This document shows positions 37,770 through 48,002 of a stretch of 60,810 nt of DNA, piece after piece. This DNA comes from Gilliamella mensalis. Its GTDB lineage: Bacteria > Pseudomonadota > Gammaproteobacteria > Enterobacterales > Orbaceae. The first letter of the stretch is position 1; every line of letters begins with the position of its first letter. Where the stretch lies: the NCBI RefSeq assembly GCF_900103085.1, contig NZ_FMWR01000018.1, positions 1-60,810 of the forward strand, written 5' to 3'. Under the pieces are notes generated by a model. It saw nothing but the letters and a program-made list of their open reading frames with translations, had not been told where the DNA came from and made no database searches. A program made the translations under genes and the position numbers.

Positions 37770-37986
37770 TGCTTAATAATTGTTAATTCAAAAAATAATA
37801 TTTTTATCTATTATTTTTACCTACTTTTTACAGTAATGTAAATTATGTATAAATTTTTTTTAAAATCAAGTGAACTTTTCATTAAACCTGAGGTCTAAAG
37901 CTAATATTTGCTCTGTTTGTCTGTTTTTTGCTCAATTTAAAGTTTTTTAACTCTCCACCGAAAAAATTTCTTGTCATTTATTCAAT

Positions 37987-39390
37987 TTAAAAGTTTGCAT
38001 TGCGCGGCGTCCTTGGAAATGGAATCACATCGCGCACATTTTGAACACCTGTGACATACACAATTAAGCGTTCAAAACCAAGTCCAAAGCCCGAATGTGG
38101 CACTGTGCCATATCGACGTAAATCACGATACCACCAATAATCTTCTTTATTCAGTCCCATCTCTTCCATACGTTTATCCAACATATCTAAACGCTCTTCA
38201 CGCTGTGAACCACCAATAATTTCACCAATCCCTGGCGCTAAAACGTCCATTGCTGCAACTGTTTTACCATCATCATTCATACGCATATAAAATGCTTTAA
38301 TGTCTTTTGGATAGTTTTTGACAACCACTGGCGCTTTAAAATGTTGTTCGGCTAAGTAACGTTCATGCTCTGAGGCTAAATCGATTCCCCAACTGACAGG
38401 GTTTTCAAACTGAGCATCACAGTTTTGCAAAATAGTTATAGCATCGGTGTAATCAACTTGCGCAAAATCAGCATTAATAAAGTTTTCAAGACGTTTAATT
38501 GCTTCTTTATCAACATGCTGGGCAAAAAATTGCATATCATCAGCTCGTTTTTCTAATACGGCTTTAAACACATATTTCAACATGTCTTCGGCAAGCTTAG
38601 CATTGTCGTTAAGATCAGCAAACGCCACTTCAGGCTCCATCATCCAAAACTCAGCTAAATGACGAGTTGTATTTGAGTTTTCAGCTCTAAATGTTGGACC
38701 AAAAGTATAAACTTTAGAAAGTGCACAAGCATAAGTTTCGGCATTTAATTGCCCAGAAACAGTTAAAAATGCTTCTTTACCAAAAAAGTCTTTATCAAAA
38801 TCGACCTTACCACTATCCGATTTAGGCAGATTTAAGATATCTAGAGTCGAGACACGGAACATTTCGCCCGCTCCTTCGGTATCTGATGCAGTAATAATAG
38901 GTGTTGATAACCAATAAAAACCACGCTCATCAAAAAATTGGTGAATGGCTTGTGCAAGCGTATGGCGTACACGCGTTATCGCACCAACAATATTGGTTCT
39001 TGCTCGTAAATGAGCCACTTCTCGCAAATATTCAATAGAGTGACGTTTAGCTGCCATTGGGTAAGTTTCAGGATCGTCAACAAAGCCATATACTTCAACT
39101 TGTGTTGCTTGTAATTCATATTTCTGACCTTGACCTGGTGATTCTACTACTTTACCAGTAACTTTAACCGAACAACCAGCTGTTAAACGTAAGATCTCTT
39201 GTTCATAATTAGGTAAATTCTTTTCAATAACCGCTTGAATAGGATCAAAGCAAGAGCCATCATAAACGGCTAAAAATGAAATGCCGGCTTTAGAATCACG
39301 CCGCGTTCTTACCCAACCTTGAACAGAAATTGTGCTACCAACAGCAATTTTGCCTTGTAACACATCAACAATAGGTGCAACTGAAGTCAT
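37987..39390 (-). CDS. asnS: Asparaginyl-tRNA synthetase
   Basis: The 467-residue class IIb synthetase has an N-terminal OB-fold anticodon-binding domain (about residues 18-100, [20 protein letters not shown]) and a catalytic domain with class II motif 2 near [17 protein letters not shown] and motif 3 in [15 protein letters not shown] near the C-terminus. Length is close to E. coli AsnRS (466). It lies between the porins and pncB, as in E. coli. Confidence 0.97.
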   Translation of the reverse strand: MTSVAPIVDVLQGKIAVGSTISVQGWVRTRRDSKAGISFLAVYDGSCFDPIQAVIEKNLPNYEQEILRLTAGCSVKVTGKVVESPGQGQKYELQATQVEVYGFVDDPETYPMAAKRHSIEYLREVAHLRARTNIVGAITRVRHTLAQAIHQFFDERGFYWLSTPIITASDTEGAGEMFRVSTLDILNLPKSDSGKVDFDKDFFGKEAFLTVSGQLNAETYACALSKVYTFGPTFRAENSNTTRHLAEFWMMEPEVAFADLNDNAKLAEDMLKYVFKAVLEKRADDMQFFAQHVDKEAIKRLENFINADFAQVDYTDAITILQNCDAQFENPVSWGIDLASEHERYLAEQHFKAPVVVKNYPKDIKAFYMRMNDDGKTVAAMDVLAPGIGEIIGGSQREERLDMLDKRMEEMGLNKEDYWWYRDLRRYGTVPHSGFGLGFERLIVYVTGVQNVRDVIPFPRTPRNANF

Positions 39391-39460
39391 TTTAATTATC
39401 CATCTCTACATTAATTTGTTTAAGTGATATTTGAAGTAATACAGATCTATTCTAACGGTT

Positions 39461-39480
39461 ATTCCATAGCAAAATGGAAT
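39461..39480. terminator. Small hairpin between pncB and asnS
   Basis: ATTCCAT and ATGGAAT form a 7-bp stem around AGCAAA. A T-run follows only on the plus strand, whereas both flanking genes are on the minus strand. Its role as a terminator for pncB is doubtful. Confidence 0.3.
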
Positions 39481-39552
39481 TTTTAAATAATAAAATCTTG
39501 ATTACTGATCTCTATTTTCTAATATGAACGATAGGTTAAATATGAATTATTA

Positions 39553-40746
39553 TCAAATTTTAACACTAAAAGTTCGTTTTAATTCATCAATAAAATCTAA
39601 ATCCTGAGATATCGTTTTCCCTGGACTATCTGATAGTTTTGCAACGGATTGATCATTGCATTCCGTTAATTTAAGTACAATATTTAAAGCCTTAGTATTA
39701 GCCTCTTTAGAAGGAATATCGCAAGCTAAAAAACCACCTACGCCAAAAGATAATTTTACGCGATGGTTAAAATGATGATAAATATTAAGTGCCTTATCAA
39801 AATTTAAACTGTCTGAAAATACCAATAACTTTGTTTTAGGATCAATGCCTAACTGCTGGTAATGCGCGATAGCTTTTTCGCCCCACTCAATTGAATCGCC
39901 CGAATCATGGCGAAGTCCTTGATAGTGAGACGCAAAGTGCAGGTCAAAATCACGTAAAAACGCATCCATTGTAATACAATCGGTCAATGCCACGCCCAAG
40001 TCATGAGGATATTCATCTAACCAAACCTGAAGCGCATTTGTTTGACAATCCTGAAGATTATGGCTTAAACGCTGATGAGCTTGAAACCACTCATGTGCTT
40101 GCGTTCCAACAGGCGTAAGCCCTAAACGATAGGCAAGTAAATAATTACTAGTACTGTGAAAGTTATTAAAATGCGTTTTCAAATAACTAACGACAGCCTC
40201 TTGTACCGCAAACGAATAACGCCTACGAGTACCAAAATCCATTAAATTAAAACCCGACATATCCATATTAGCTGTTTTTTCATTAAACAAGGCTAATTTA
40301 TCTTTTAGCCTTGCCAATGCTTCATTAACGCCAATATTTGGTGAACGGTCTTTATGGACAATCTCACTAATAACAGCAAGTAATGGTACTTCCCATAAAA
40401 TGACATCTAACCATTTTCCTTTAATGGTAATGGAAAGCTTCCCATCTTCATTTTTAATAGTAAGCAAATTACTATTAAAACGCCATTTTTTAAGCCAATT
40501 TAAATAGTCAGATTTAAAAAAGGAGATATTTGACAAATAGTTAAATTCATCATCAGACAAAACTAATGATTCCATTAATTTTACTTGATATATTATTTCA
40601 TCAGCATATTGCCCTAGTAAATCATCACTACGACAACGAAACTGCGCAACCACGGTTGCTTCAGGATAGCGATGAAATACAGCCTGCTGCATATGCAACT
40701 TATAAGCATCAGTATCTAATATTGATGTAATGATTGCTGGTAACAT
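39553..40746 (-). CDS. pncB: Nicotinate phosphoribosyltransferase
   Basis: The 397-residue enzyme makes nicotinate mononucleotide from nicotinate and PRPP in NAD salvage. It shows [20 protein letters not shown] near the N-terminus, [11 protein letters not shown] near residue 169, the [13 protein letters not shown] phosphoribosyl-binding region near residue 280 and SFGVGGFL. Length is close to E. coli PncB (400). It is divergent from pepN, as in E. coli. Confidence 0.97.
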   Translation of the reverse strand: MLPAIITSILDTDAYKLHMQQAVFHRYPEATVVAQFRCRSDDLLGQYADEIIYQVKLMESLVLSDDEFNYLSNISFFKSDYLNWLKKWRFNSNLLTIKNEDGKLSITIKGKWLDVILWEVPLLAVISEIVHKDRSPNIGVNEALARLKDKLALFNEKTANMDMSGFNLMDFGTRRRYSFAVQEAVVSYLKTHFNNFHSTSNYLLAYRLGLTPVGTQAHEWFQAHQRLSHNLQDCQTNALQVWLDEYPHDLGVALTDCITMDAFLRDFDLHFASHYQGLRHDSGDSIEWGEKAIAHYQQLGIDPKTKLLVFSDSLNFDKALNIYHHFNHRVKLSFGVGGFLACDIPSKEANTKALNIVLKLTECNDQSVAKLSDSPGKTISQDLDFIDELKRTFSVKI

Positions 40747-40846
40747 GTAAATTTAGTGTTATTACTTTAAATAAAATTCCGAAGATTATAGCAGAATAAT
40801 AATGAAGATATAGATTAATTATGTAATAAGATTGTTTTTAATCAGC

Positions 40847-40852
40847 TATAAT
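40847..40852 (+). promoter_or_regulatory. -10 promoter candidate for pepN
   Basis: A perfect TATAAT lies 51 nt upstream of the pepN start codon in the divergent pncB-pepN gap. No clear -35 hexamer is at the ideal distance, so this is a partial promoter call. Confidence 0.4.
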
Positions 40853-40903
40853 ATTTGTTAGCACAACGTATAAATTGAGTCTAAACCCAAAGGTCATAAC
40901 AAC

Positions 40904-43537
40904 ATGAATACAAAAACACCTGAATCGCAACCTATTGCAAAAAACCGTCTTGATTATAAAGCGCCTAATTTTACTATTACCGACATTGATCTTGATTTTG
41001 ATTTAGCGCCCGAAATAACAACAGTAACAGCTCGTAGCCGCGTCGTTCAAAAAAACCAGCAAGCGAGCGATTTAATTTTAGATGGCGAAGACCTTAAATT
41101 GATCTCCATTAATATCGACGAGCAACCATGGCATGATTATCAAATCACAAAAACAGGAATAATTATTCACAACGTGCCTACCGAGTTTACTTTAACGATT
41201 GTTAACGAAATCAAACCAATTAATAATACAGCACTGGAAGGATTATACGTATCAGGCGAAGCGCTTTGTACGCAATGTGAAGCGGAAGGATTCCGACATA
41301 TCACCTATTATCTTGACAGACCCGATGTACTTGCACGTTTTTCGACACGCATCACTGCGAATAAACAACGCTATCCTTACCTACTTTCGAATGGTAATCG
41401 CATCGCACAAGGAGAACTTGCTGATGGACGTCATTGGGTACAATGGCAAGATCCTTTTCCTAAACCAGCCTACTTATTTGCCTTAGTTGCTGGTGATTTT
41501 GATATTTTAAAAGATCAGTTTATCACGCAATCCAAACGTAAAGTTGATTTAGAAATTTATGTTGATAAAGGTAATTTAGATCGTTCGCACTGGGCAATGA
41601 CAAGCTTGAAAAATGCCATGCGTTGGGACGAAACACGTTTTGGACTTGAATACGACTTAGATATTTTTATGATCGTTGCGGTTGATTTTTTCAATATGGG
41701 GGCAATGGAAAACAAAGGATTAAATATCTTTAATTCAAAATATGTGCTGGCCAAACCACAAACAGCGACAGATGATGACTACTTAGGTATTGAAGGGGTA
41801 ATTGGTCATGAATATTTTCACAACTGGACAGGTAATCGAGTCACCTGTCGTGACTGGTTCCAACTCAGTTTAAAAGAAGGGTTAACAGTATTTCGTGATC
41901 AGGAATTTAGCGCCGATATGGGATCTCGTGCAGTCAAACGGATTGAAGATGTAAAACTTTTGCGTACCGTTCAATTTGCCGAAGATGCCAGCCCAATGTC
42001 TCACCCTATTCGCCCAGAACAAGTTATTGAAATGAATAACTTTTATACAGTAACCGTATACGAAAAAGGAGCTGAAGTTATTCGTATGATGCATACTTTG
42101 TTAGGTGAAGATAAATTCCAAGCAGGCATGAAACTCTATTTCAAACGCCATGATGGCAGTGCCGCAACGTGTGATGATTTTGTTGCTGCCATGCAAGATG
42201 CCTCTGGCATCGATTTAACTCAGTTTAAATTATGGTATAGTCAATCAGGTACACCGGAACTAACCGTTACCGATAAGTACGATACAACAAATCAACAATA
42301 TATTTTAACAGTGGAACAATATACGCCACCGACACAAGATCAAAATCAAAAACAGGCATTACATATCCCGCTTGATATTGAATTATATCAACCTAACGGC
42401 GAAGTCATTACACTGCAATACCAAGGCAAAGCTATTCACCATGTGTTAAATTTAACGCAGAGTAAACAACAATTTATCTTCGATAAGGTAACTGAAAAGC
42501 CGATCATTTCATTATTACGTGATTTTTCAGCCCCCGTTAAGTTAACTTATGATTATCAAGATAATGATCTCATTTTCCTAATGCAATACGCAACTAACGC
42601 ATTTAGCCGCTACGATGCAGCACAAATGCTATTGGCGAAATATGTTCGTTTAAATGTAAAAAATCATCAAGAAAATCAAAAATTAATATTACCTGATTCA
42701 GTATTAGATGCATTTAGAGCGGTATTGTTATCAGAAAATACAGATCCTTCCCTTATCGCGCAAATATTGACCTTGCCATCTGAAAACGAATTAGCTAATT
42801 TATTTACTGTGGTTGATCCAATTGCTATTCATGAAGTACGTCTATTTTTATTAACTCAATTTGCTAACGAACTTTATGATGAATTATTAGCTGTTTATCA
42901 CTACAATAACACTTCACAATATCAAATTAAACATAATGATATTGCTAAGCGATCACTTAAAAACTGCTGTTTAACTTTATTAGCTTATGCTGATGACAAT
43001 TCGCGCGCCAATACATTAGTGAGCCAACAATATCATCAAGCCAATAATATGACTGATTGTTTAGCCGCCTTGAATGTAGCGGTAAAAGCTGAACTTGATT
43101 GTCGAACAGAGCTATTAGTAGACTTTGATGATAAATGGCATCAAGATGGACTGGTTATGGACAAATGGTTAGCATTAAACGCAACAAGCCCAGATAAGAA
43201 CGCCCTTGCTACAGTGAAAAAATTATTAACTCACCGCTCATTTACGCTCAGTAATCCAAATCGCATCCGGGCATTAATTGGTGCCTTTGTAAATAATAAC
43301 CCTGTGGCATTTCATGCTAAAGATGGTAGTGGTTATCAATTCTTAGTTGAAATCCTCACTGAGTTAAACCAAAAAAATCCGCAAGTTGCCGCAAGACTCA
43401 TCGATCCGCTGATTCGATTAAAACGTTATGACGAAAAACGTCAACAACAGATGCGAAAAGCACTTGAAGATTTGTTAAAAATTGACAATTTATCTAAAGA
43501 TTTATTTGAAAAAATTAGCAAAGCATTAGAAGCATAA
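40904..43537 (+). CDS. pepN: Aminopeptidase N (M1 family)
   Basis: The 877-residue cytosolic zinc aminopeptidase removes N-terminal residues from peptides. It has the substrate-binding GAMENKGLNIF, the zinc motif with H302, E303 and H306 in GHEYFHNWTGNRV, and the third ligand Glu in LSLKEGLT. Domains follow the E. coli PepN pattern: N-terminal beta domain, thermolysin-like catalytic domain, small beta domain and a large helical C-terminal domain. Length is close to E. coli PepN (870). A 13-bp hairpin follows the stop codon. Confidence 0.97.
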   Translation: MNTKTPESQPIAKNRLDYKAPNFTITDIDLDFDLAPEITTVTARSRVVQKNQQASDLILDGEDLKLISINIDEQPWHDYQITKTGIIIHNVPTEFTLTIVNEIKPINNTALEGLYVSGEALCTQCEAEGFRHITYYLDRPDVLARFSTRITANKQRYPYLLSNGNRIAQGELADGRHWVQWQDPFPKPAYLFALVAGDFDILKDQFITQSKRKVDLEIYVDKGNLDRSHWAMTSLKNAMRWDETRFGLEYDLDIFMIVAVDFFNMGAMENKGLNIFNSKYVLAKPQTATDDDYLGIEGVIGHEYFHNWTGNRVTCRDWFQLSLKEGLTVFRDQEFSADMGSRAVKRIEDVKLLRTVQFAEDASPMSHPIRPEQVIEMNNFYTVTVYEKGAEVIRMMHTLLGEDKFQAGMKLYFKRHDGSAATCDDFVAAMQDASGIDLTQFKLWYSQSGTPELTVTDKYDTTNQQYILTVEQYTPPTQDQNQKQALHIPLDIELYQPNGEVITLQYQGKAIHHVLNLTQSKQQFIFDKVTEKPIISLLRDFSAPVKLTYDYQDNDLIFLMQYATNAFSRYDAAQMLLAKYVRLNVKNHQENQKLILPDSVLDAFRAVLLSENTDPSLIAQILTLPSENELANLFTVVDPIAIHEVRLFLLTQFANELYDELLAVYHYNNTSQYQIKHNDIAKRSLKNCCLTLLAYADDNSRANTLVSQQYHQANNMTDCLAALNVAVKAELDCRTELLVDFDDKWHQDGLVMDKWLALNATSPDKNALATVKKLLTHRSFTLSNPNRIRALIGAFVNNNPVAFHAKDGSGYQFLVEILTELNQKNPQVAARLIDPLIRLKRYDEKRQQQMRKALEDLLKIDNLSKDLFEKISKALEA

Positions 43538-43550
43538 ATAGCAAAAATAT

Positions 43551-43581
43551 TATCATCCTGTAATATTCTTACAGGATGATA
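43551..43581 (+). terminator. Strong hairpin after pepN
   Basis: TATCATCCTGTAA and TTACAGGATGATA form a perfect 13-bp stem with a 5-nt loop, 13 nt after the pepN stop codon. There is no T-run, but placement suggests a transcript end or mRNA-stabilising structure. Confidence 0.6.
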
Positions 43582-43604
43582 TTACATAAATGAAAAATTG
43601 AAGC

Positions 43605-43646
43605 TTGATACTAAAAAACATCTCTAGCTAAAATTTTTTGACAATT
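43605..43646 (+). repeat. Dispersed 42-nt intergenic repeat, copy E
   Basis: It contains GATACTAAAA, CTAAAAT in place of CCTGAAAC, and TTTTTTGACAA. It matches copy B at about 31 of 42 positions by eye. It lies between pepN and the rhodanese gene in the same orientation, ending 20 nt before the rhodanese start codon. Confidence 0.6.
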
Positions 43647-43666
43647 ATTCTCATGAGTTTTAAATA

Positions 43667-43996
43667 ATGACAATAAAAGAAATCACACCAACAGAACTGG
43701 CAAAAAAACTAAACCAGTTTGATAACATTTTCTTACTTGATGTACGCGAAGCTAACGAGGTCGCTATTTGCAACATTAATGGAGCAACGCATATTCCAAT
43801 GAACCTAATTCCACTGTATTTAGACAAAATCCCTGATGAAACCGATATTATTATTTACTGTCATCACGGCATAAGAAGTCTTAATGTCGCTAACTATTTA
43901 GCTGAAAATGGTTTTGATACCGATAACCTTTACAACCTTACAGGGGGAATTGATGCTTGGGCATGCATAATTGATAAACAAATGTCAAGATATTAA
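43667..43996 (+). CDS. Single-domain rhodanese-like sulfurtransferase
   Basis: The 109-residue cytoplasmic protein is a single rhodanese domain. LLDVREANEVAICNINGATHI is typical, beginning with LLDVREANEV. The active-site loop is YCHHGIRS with Cys65. GIDAWACIIDK near the C-terminus replaces the usual 'GG..AW' ending. Such proteins move sulfane sulfur between carriers. The specific partner is unknown, and the neighbours (pepN, metQ) give no firm clue. A terminator follows 4 nt after the stop. Confidence 0.85.
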   Translation: MTIKEITPTELAKKLNQFDNIFLLDVREANEVAICNINGATHIPMNLIPLYLDKIPDETDIIIYCHHGIRSLNVANYLAENGFDTDNLYNLTGGIDAWACIIDKQMSRY

Positions 43997-44000
43997 AATA

Positions 44001-44016
44001 CCCGTTATCAAACGGG
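44001..44016. terminator. Bidirectional intrinsic terminator between the rhodanese gene and metQ
   Basis: CCCGTT and AACGGG around ATCA, followed by CTTTATTTTTT on the plus strand and TATTTTA on the minus strand, lie between the two convergent genes. Confidence 0.75.
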
Positions 44017-44032
44017 CTTTATTTTTTCTCGT

Positions 44033-44881
44033 TTATTCTTTAGGCATTACCCAATAGCCATTTTGATTATGTGCTTTCATATAATCCTTAAACTGTTGGG
44101 ACTGATAAATGCGTTTAATATCTTGTGCCCATTGGCTGTTTTCATTTCCCTCATTTACTACTACCATAATTTCTAAGTCAGGAATAATAGTTTCTGAAAG
44201 TAATGCTTTTGTTGCATCGATATTAGCCGAATAGACAATACTACCAGGGATCACCGCAAAATCTAAATCATTTAATACGCGAGGAATATTTGCTGAATCC
44301 ATTTCAATAATTTCAATGCCAGCAATATTGTTAGCAATATCATTTTTACTAGCAAGAATTGGATTAGTATTTTCCTTTAATTTTATCCAACCTGCTTTTT
44401 CTAACAAATTGTATGAGCGAGCAGCGTTAGATGCATCTTGAGGAATTGCCACTTTAGCGCCAGAAAAAACTTGCTTTAATGAGGTATATTTATTTGAAAA
44501 TATCGCTGCTGGCACTGATGGTACATGAACAACTGACTTTAAATGTGCATTACGTTGCTCGTTAAAAACATTCATATAAGCGGTATGTTGTGCAACGGTT
44601 AAATCTATACTGCCTTCTGTTAATGCAATGTCAGATTCAAGCAGATGAGGAAAGTTAACGAGTTTAACCTTATAACCTTCAGATTCCAGTATTGGTTTTA
44701 CTGCATCATTAAAAAGATCATTATAAGGACCTGGTGATACGCCCATACTGATCGCTTTTTTGGTTTGATTATTAACATGTTTTGACGAATTATCGCAAGC
44801 ATTAATTAAAAACGTTGAACTGATAACCAACGCTACTGCAAGATACCTAAAAAATTTTTGTTCAGTAAATAATGTTTTCAT
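44033..44881 (-). CDS. metQ: MetQ/NlpA-family methionine-binding lipoprotein
   Basis: The 282-residue lipoprotein has the lipobox LINAC (Cys29) and the NlpA/MetQ periplasmic-binding fold. Family segments are ISMGVSPGPYND near residue 44, VDLTVAQHTAYMN near residue 100, AKVAIPQDASNAARSYNLLEKAGWI near the middle (starting AKVAIPQDASNAARS), and the C-terminal MKAHNQNGYWVMPKE. It delivers D/L-methionine or related substrates to MetNI. Unlike E. coli metNIQ it is transcribed away from metNI, from the same 267-nt gap. Confidence 0.88.
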   Translation of the reverse strand: MKTLFTEQKFFRYLAVALVISSTFLINACDNSSKHVNNQTKKAISMGVSPGPYNDLFNDAVKPILESEGYKVKLVNFPHLLESDIALTEGSIDLTVAQHTAYMNVFNEQRNAHLKSVVHVPSVPAAIFSNKYTSLKQVFSGAKVAIPQDASNAARSYNLLEKAGWIKLKENTNPILASKNDIANNIAGIEIIEMDSANIPRVLNDLDFAVIPGSIVYSANIDATKALLSETIIPDLEIMVVVNEGNENSQWAQDIKRIYQSQQFKDYMKAHNQNGYWVMPKE

Positions 44882-45148
44882 AAAAAAATCTCAATAGGTT
44901 ATAAGAACTAAACACTGTAGCACAAAAAAAAGCGTTCATTTATTCCAAGTGATTCTATCTTATAACTTTAAGGAATAAGTTATAAAAAACGATTATTAGA
45001 GCAGAAAACTAACCTATGCTAACGTTAAATACATTATAAGTTGTCATCATTGGAAATGAATCTAAAGTTTGACATCAATCATGACATGATAATGCCGATA
45101 GCCAATTATTTATCCAAATATTAAACTAGAATAAATAGGTTACAAATA

Positions 45149-46192
45149 ATGATTAAATTTGAAAATGTATCAAAACAATACGAGCGGAATGGCATCATCA
45201 CACAAGCATTGCACAATGTTAACTTAACCATCGACAAAGGAGATATTTATGGCATCATTGGTTATAGTGGTGCCGGGAAAAGTACATTGGTTCGGTTAAT
45301 TAATTATCTAGAACAACCAACACAAGGTCATGTAATTATTCAAAATCAAGATCTAAATCAATTATCAAATAATGAATTGCGACATATTAGACAAAAAATC
45401 GGCATGATTTTTCAGCATTTTAATTTGTTACAAACCAAAACTGTATTCGAAAATATAGCAATACCTTTAATTTTACTTAAAGAAAAAAAGCAAATTATTC
45501 AAAAAAGAGTCTATGAACTTCTTGAATTTGTTGGGTTGGGTGATAAAGCACACAGTTATCCTAAAGAGTTATCAGGAGGACAAAAACAACGAATAGGTAT
45601 TGCTCGAGCTTTAGCCAATAATCCAGATATTTTGCTGTGTGATGAGGCAACATCAGCCCTTGATCCACAAACAACCCAATCCATTTTAGATCTAATTAAA
45701 AAAATTAATGAACAGTATCAAATTACGGTTGTATTAATTACTCACGAAATGCATGTTATTGAGCAAATTTGCCATAAAGTGGCTGTCATGGAAAAAGGTA
45801 AAATTATTGAATGTGGTAATGTCATTGATGTTTTTGGTCATCCTAAACATCAAACAACAAAAAATTTTGTTAGCACCGTAATTAATGATCAAATTCCCAT
45901 TGGCGTTGTTGAAAATCTATTAGAAATAGAAGGAAAAAAAGATAACATCAGATTATTCAAACTTGAATTTTTGGGACGTTCAGCATCACAGCCTGTCGTG
46001 AATGAGTTAATTTTGCAAAGAAAAGTCATCGTCAATATTTTATTTGCTCATATGTCCGAAATTCAAAAAAATGTACTGGGCAGTATGTTTATACAATTAA
46101 AAGGGCGTGAAGATAATATCAATGATTCAATACATTATCTACGTGAACATGGGGTTCAAGTCACTGAAATTAATCATAGTGAGATCAACTAA
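45149..46192 (+). CDS. metN: Methionine ABC transporter ATP-binding protein
   Basis: The 347-residue ATPase shows Walker A GYSGAGKSTLVR near residue 38, Q-loop MIFQHFNLL, signature LSGGQKQRIGIARAL near residue 140 and Walker B ILLCDEATSALD. The C-terminal NIL/ACT-like domain (about residues 270-347) allosterically senses methionine in E. coli MetN. It is followed by metI after one base. Together with the divergent metQ it makes a complete importer. Confidence 0.93.
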   Translation: MIKFENVSKQYERNGIITQALHNVNLTIDKGDIYGIIGYSGAGKSTLVRLINYLEQPTQGHVIIQNQDLNQLSNNELRHIRQKIGMIFQHFNLLQTKTVFENIAIPLILLKEKKQIIQKRVYELLEFVGLGDKAHSYPKELSGGQKQRIGIARALANNPDILLCDEATSALDPQTTQSILDLIKKINEQYQITVVLITHEMHVIEQICHKVAVMEKGKIIECGNVIDVFGHPKHQTTKNFVSTVINDQIPIGVVENLLEIEGKKDNIRLFKLEFLGRSASQPVVNELILQRKVIVNILFAHMSEIQKNVLGSMFIQLKGREDNINDSIHYLREHGVQVTEINHSEIN

Positions 46193-46193
46193 A

Positions 46194-46892
46194 ATGGAAA
46201 CAATAAAAAATATTTTTAACTATTTAGCATCTTCATTTTCAACAACTCTAACAACAGAGCAGTTTGTTCAAGCATCTTATGAAACATTAATTATGGTATT
46301 TTTTTCCTTAGTAATTGGTGCATTAATTGGAATTCCCCTTGGTATCTGTTTAGTCACAACTAAACAGTCAGGATTATTAGAAAATCCACTAATTTATCGC
46401 ATATTAAATCCAATTATAAATACTGTTAGATCACTTCCTTTTATTATTTTATTAGTCGCTATTTTGCCATTAACTAAACTAATTGTTGGCCAATCATTTG
46501 GCACAACAGCAGCAATTGTGCCTTTGACAATTTATGTTGCACCTTATATTGCCCGATTAGTTGAGAATTCACTGCTTGATGTTGACAGTGGTATTATTGA
46601 AGCTGCCAAATCAATGGGCGCAACGCCATTACAAATTATTTGGTATTTTATGTTACCTGAAGCATTTAGCTCATTAATTTTAACTTTAACCACTGCGACT
46701 ATAGGCTTAATTGGGGCAACGGCTATGGCTGGTGCGGTTGGCGCTGGTGGCATTGGCGATTTAGCCATTTCATATGGTTATCAACGCTTTGATACTACTG
46801 TTACTATTATAACTGTAATTATCCTTATCATTGCTGTACAATTTGTTCAAAGCATGGGGAATTATTTAGCCAAAAAAGCAAGACATGAATAA
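46194..46892 (+). CDS. metI: Methionine ABC transporter permease
   Basis: The 232-residue permease has about five hydrophobic segments and the cytoplasmic EAA loop ENSLLDVDSGIIEAAKSMGA near residue 118. The ATG at 46194, right after the metN stop, gives METIKNIFNYLASS. A frame extended upstream to 46107 would overlap metN by 86 nt and is unlikely. AGAVGAGGIGDLAISYGYQR near the C-terminus is typical of MetI. Confidence 0.92.
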   Translation: METIKNIFNYLASSFSTTLTTEQFVQASYETLIMVFFSLVIGALIGIPLGICLVTTKQSGLLENPLIYRILNPIINTVRSLPFIILLVAILPLTKLIVGQSFGTTAAIVPLTIYVAPYIARLVENSLLDVDSGIIEAAKSMGATPLQIIWYFMLPEAFSSLILTLTTATIGLIGATAMAGAVGAGGIGDLAISYGYQRFDTTVTIITVIILIIAVQFVQSMGNYLAKKARHE

Positions 46893-47183
46893 CCATGAAC
46901 TTAATAGCACTCATAGTCAAGTACGATAATTAAAAGGCAACCAAATGTTTTACTCGAAGAGTTTTGATTCTTATTGATATTAAGCACGATCCCCAGTTTG
47001 ATATTAAAAATTCACCATTTGTTGACCAAAATTTTAGAAAATTATTATACATTTTAGTATAAAACATTAGGGCACAAACTATTTAATTGTAAATTAGCAT
47101 TAAACAATAAATTTAATCCATTTCCTTTATCCTAAATTATCAAGTAAAATATTCACAACTTAACATAATTAGTATAGGAAATA
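46893..47183. other. Intergenic region between metI and mlaF
   Basis: The 291 nt hold dispersed-repeat copy C on the minus strand (47022-47063) and the AT-rich upstream region of the mla operon. No gene and no clear intrinsic terminator for metNI were seen. Confidence 0.5.
47022..47063 (-). repeat. Dispersed 42-nt intergenic repeat, copy C
   Basis: Read on the minus strand it begins TTTATACTAAAATGTATA, identical to copy A for 18 nt. After about two inserted bases it continues with a diverged middle and ends TTTTGGTCAA, like copy D. It is the only copy opposite in orientation to the gene that follows on the plus strand. Confidence 0.6.
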
Positions 47184-48002
47184 ATGGTGGAAGAGGCATT
47201 ACAGCAAAATTTGGTTGAAATCCATGATATGTCTTTTTATCGTGGAACAAGACCTATTTATAAAAATATGAGTCTGAATGTCCCAAAAGGAAAAGTCACG
47301 GCAATTATGGGACCTTCTGGTATTGGTAAAACCACCTTATTACGTCTGATTGGTGGACAATTAAAACCGCAATCAGGAAAAATTTTATTTGATGGTGAAG
47401 ATATACCCAGCATGTCGCGTTCAAGATTGTATGAAGTACGTAAACGCATGAGCATGTTATTTCAATCAGGTGCCTTATTTACTGATCTAACGGTATTTGA
47501 CAATGTGGCCTATCCATTACGCGAACACCTAAACTTACCTGAACCTATATTGCACAATTTAGTGCTAATGAAATTACAAGCGGTTGGCTTACGTGGCGCA
47601 GCTCAAATGATGCCTTCTGAATTATCTGGTGGTATGGCAAGACGCGCCGCTTTAGCTAGAGCTATAGCGCTGGATCCCGATTTAATCATGTTTGACGAAC
47701 CGTTTGCTGGGCAAGATCCTATCTCAATGGGCGTGATTGTTAAACTGATATCTGAAATTAACCAATCATTAGGATTAACTTGCATTGTTGTCAGCCATGA
47801 TGTGAGTGAAGTACTCAGTATTGCAGACTATGCTTATATTGTAGCTGAACAACATATTATTGCAGGTGGTACACCGCAGCAATTGCGTGATAATGACGAT
47901 TCACGGGTTAAACAGTTCCTTGACGGTTTGGCTGATGGACCAGTCCCTTTTCATTATCCTGCTGATGATTATAAATTAGACCTAAGCAGAGGTATAAAAT
48001 AA
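47184..48002 (+). CDS. mlaF: Phospholipid transport ATP-binding protein MlaF
   Basis: The 272-residue ABC ATPase powers retrograde phospholipid traffic that keeps outer-membrane lipid asymmetry. Walker A is [12 protein letters not shown] near residue 43, signature [15 protein letters not shown] near residue 148 and Walker [13 protein letters not shown]. The start [16 protein letters not shown] fits MlaF. It shares its stop/start junction with mlaE (47998-48004 region) and heads the mlaFEDCB operon. Confidence 0.95.
   Translation: MVEEALQQNLVEIHDMSFYRGTRPIYKNMSLNVPKGKVTAIMGPSGIGKTTLLRLIGGQLKPQSGKILFDGEDIPSMSRSRLYEVRKRMSMLFQSGALFTDLTVFDNVAYPLREHLNLPEPILHNLVLMKLQAVGLRGAAQMMPSELSGGMARRAALARAIALDPDLIMFDEPFAGQDPISMGVIVKLISEINQSLGLTCIVVSHDVSEVLSIADYAYIVAEQHIIAGGTPQQLRDNDDSRVKQFLDGLADGPVPFHYPADDYKLDLSRGIK

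Noticed and set aside
43638-43666. TTGACA at the end of repeat copy E read as a promoter for the rhodanese gene
   Set aside because: The -10 would fall on the six bases just before the start codon and matches poorly, so transcription would begin inside the gene. The promoter idea holds better for copy B only.
44882-45148. MetJ operator repeats in the metQ-metN gap
   Set aside because: Only loosely similar octamers around GACATCAATCATGACAT were seen. They do not make the tandem AGACGTCT-type array expected for MetJ.
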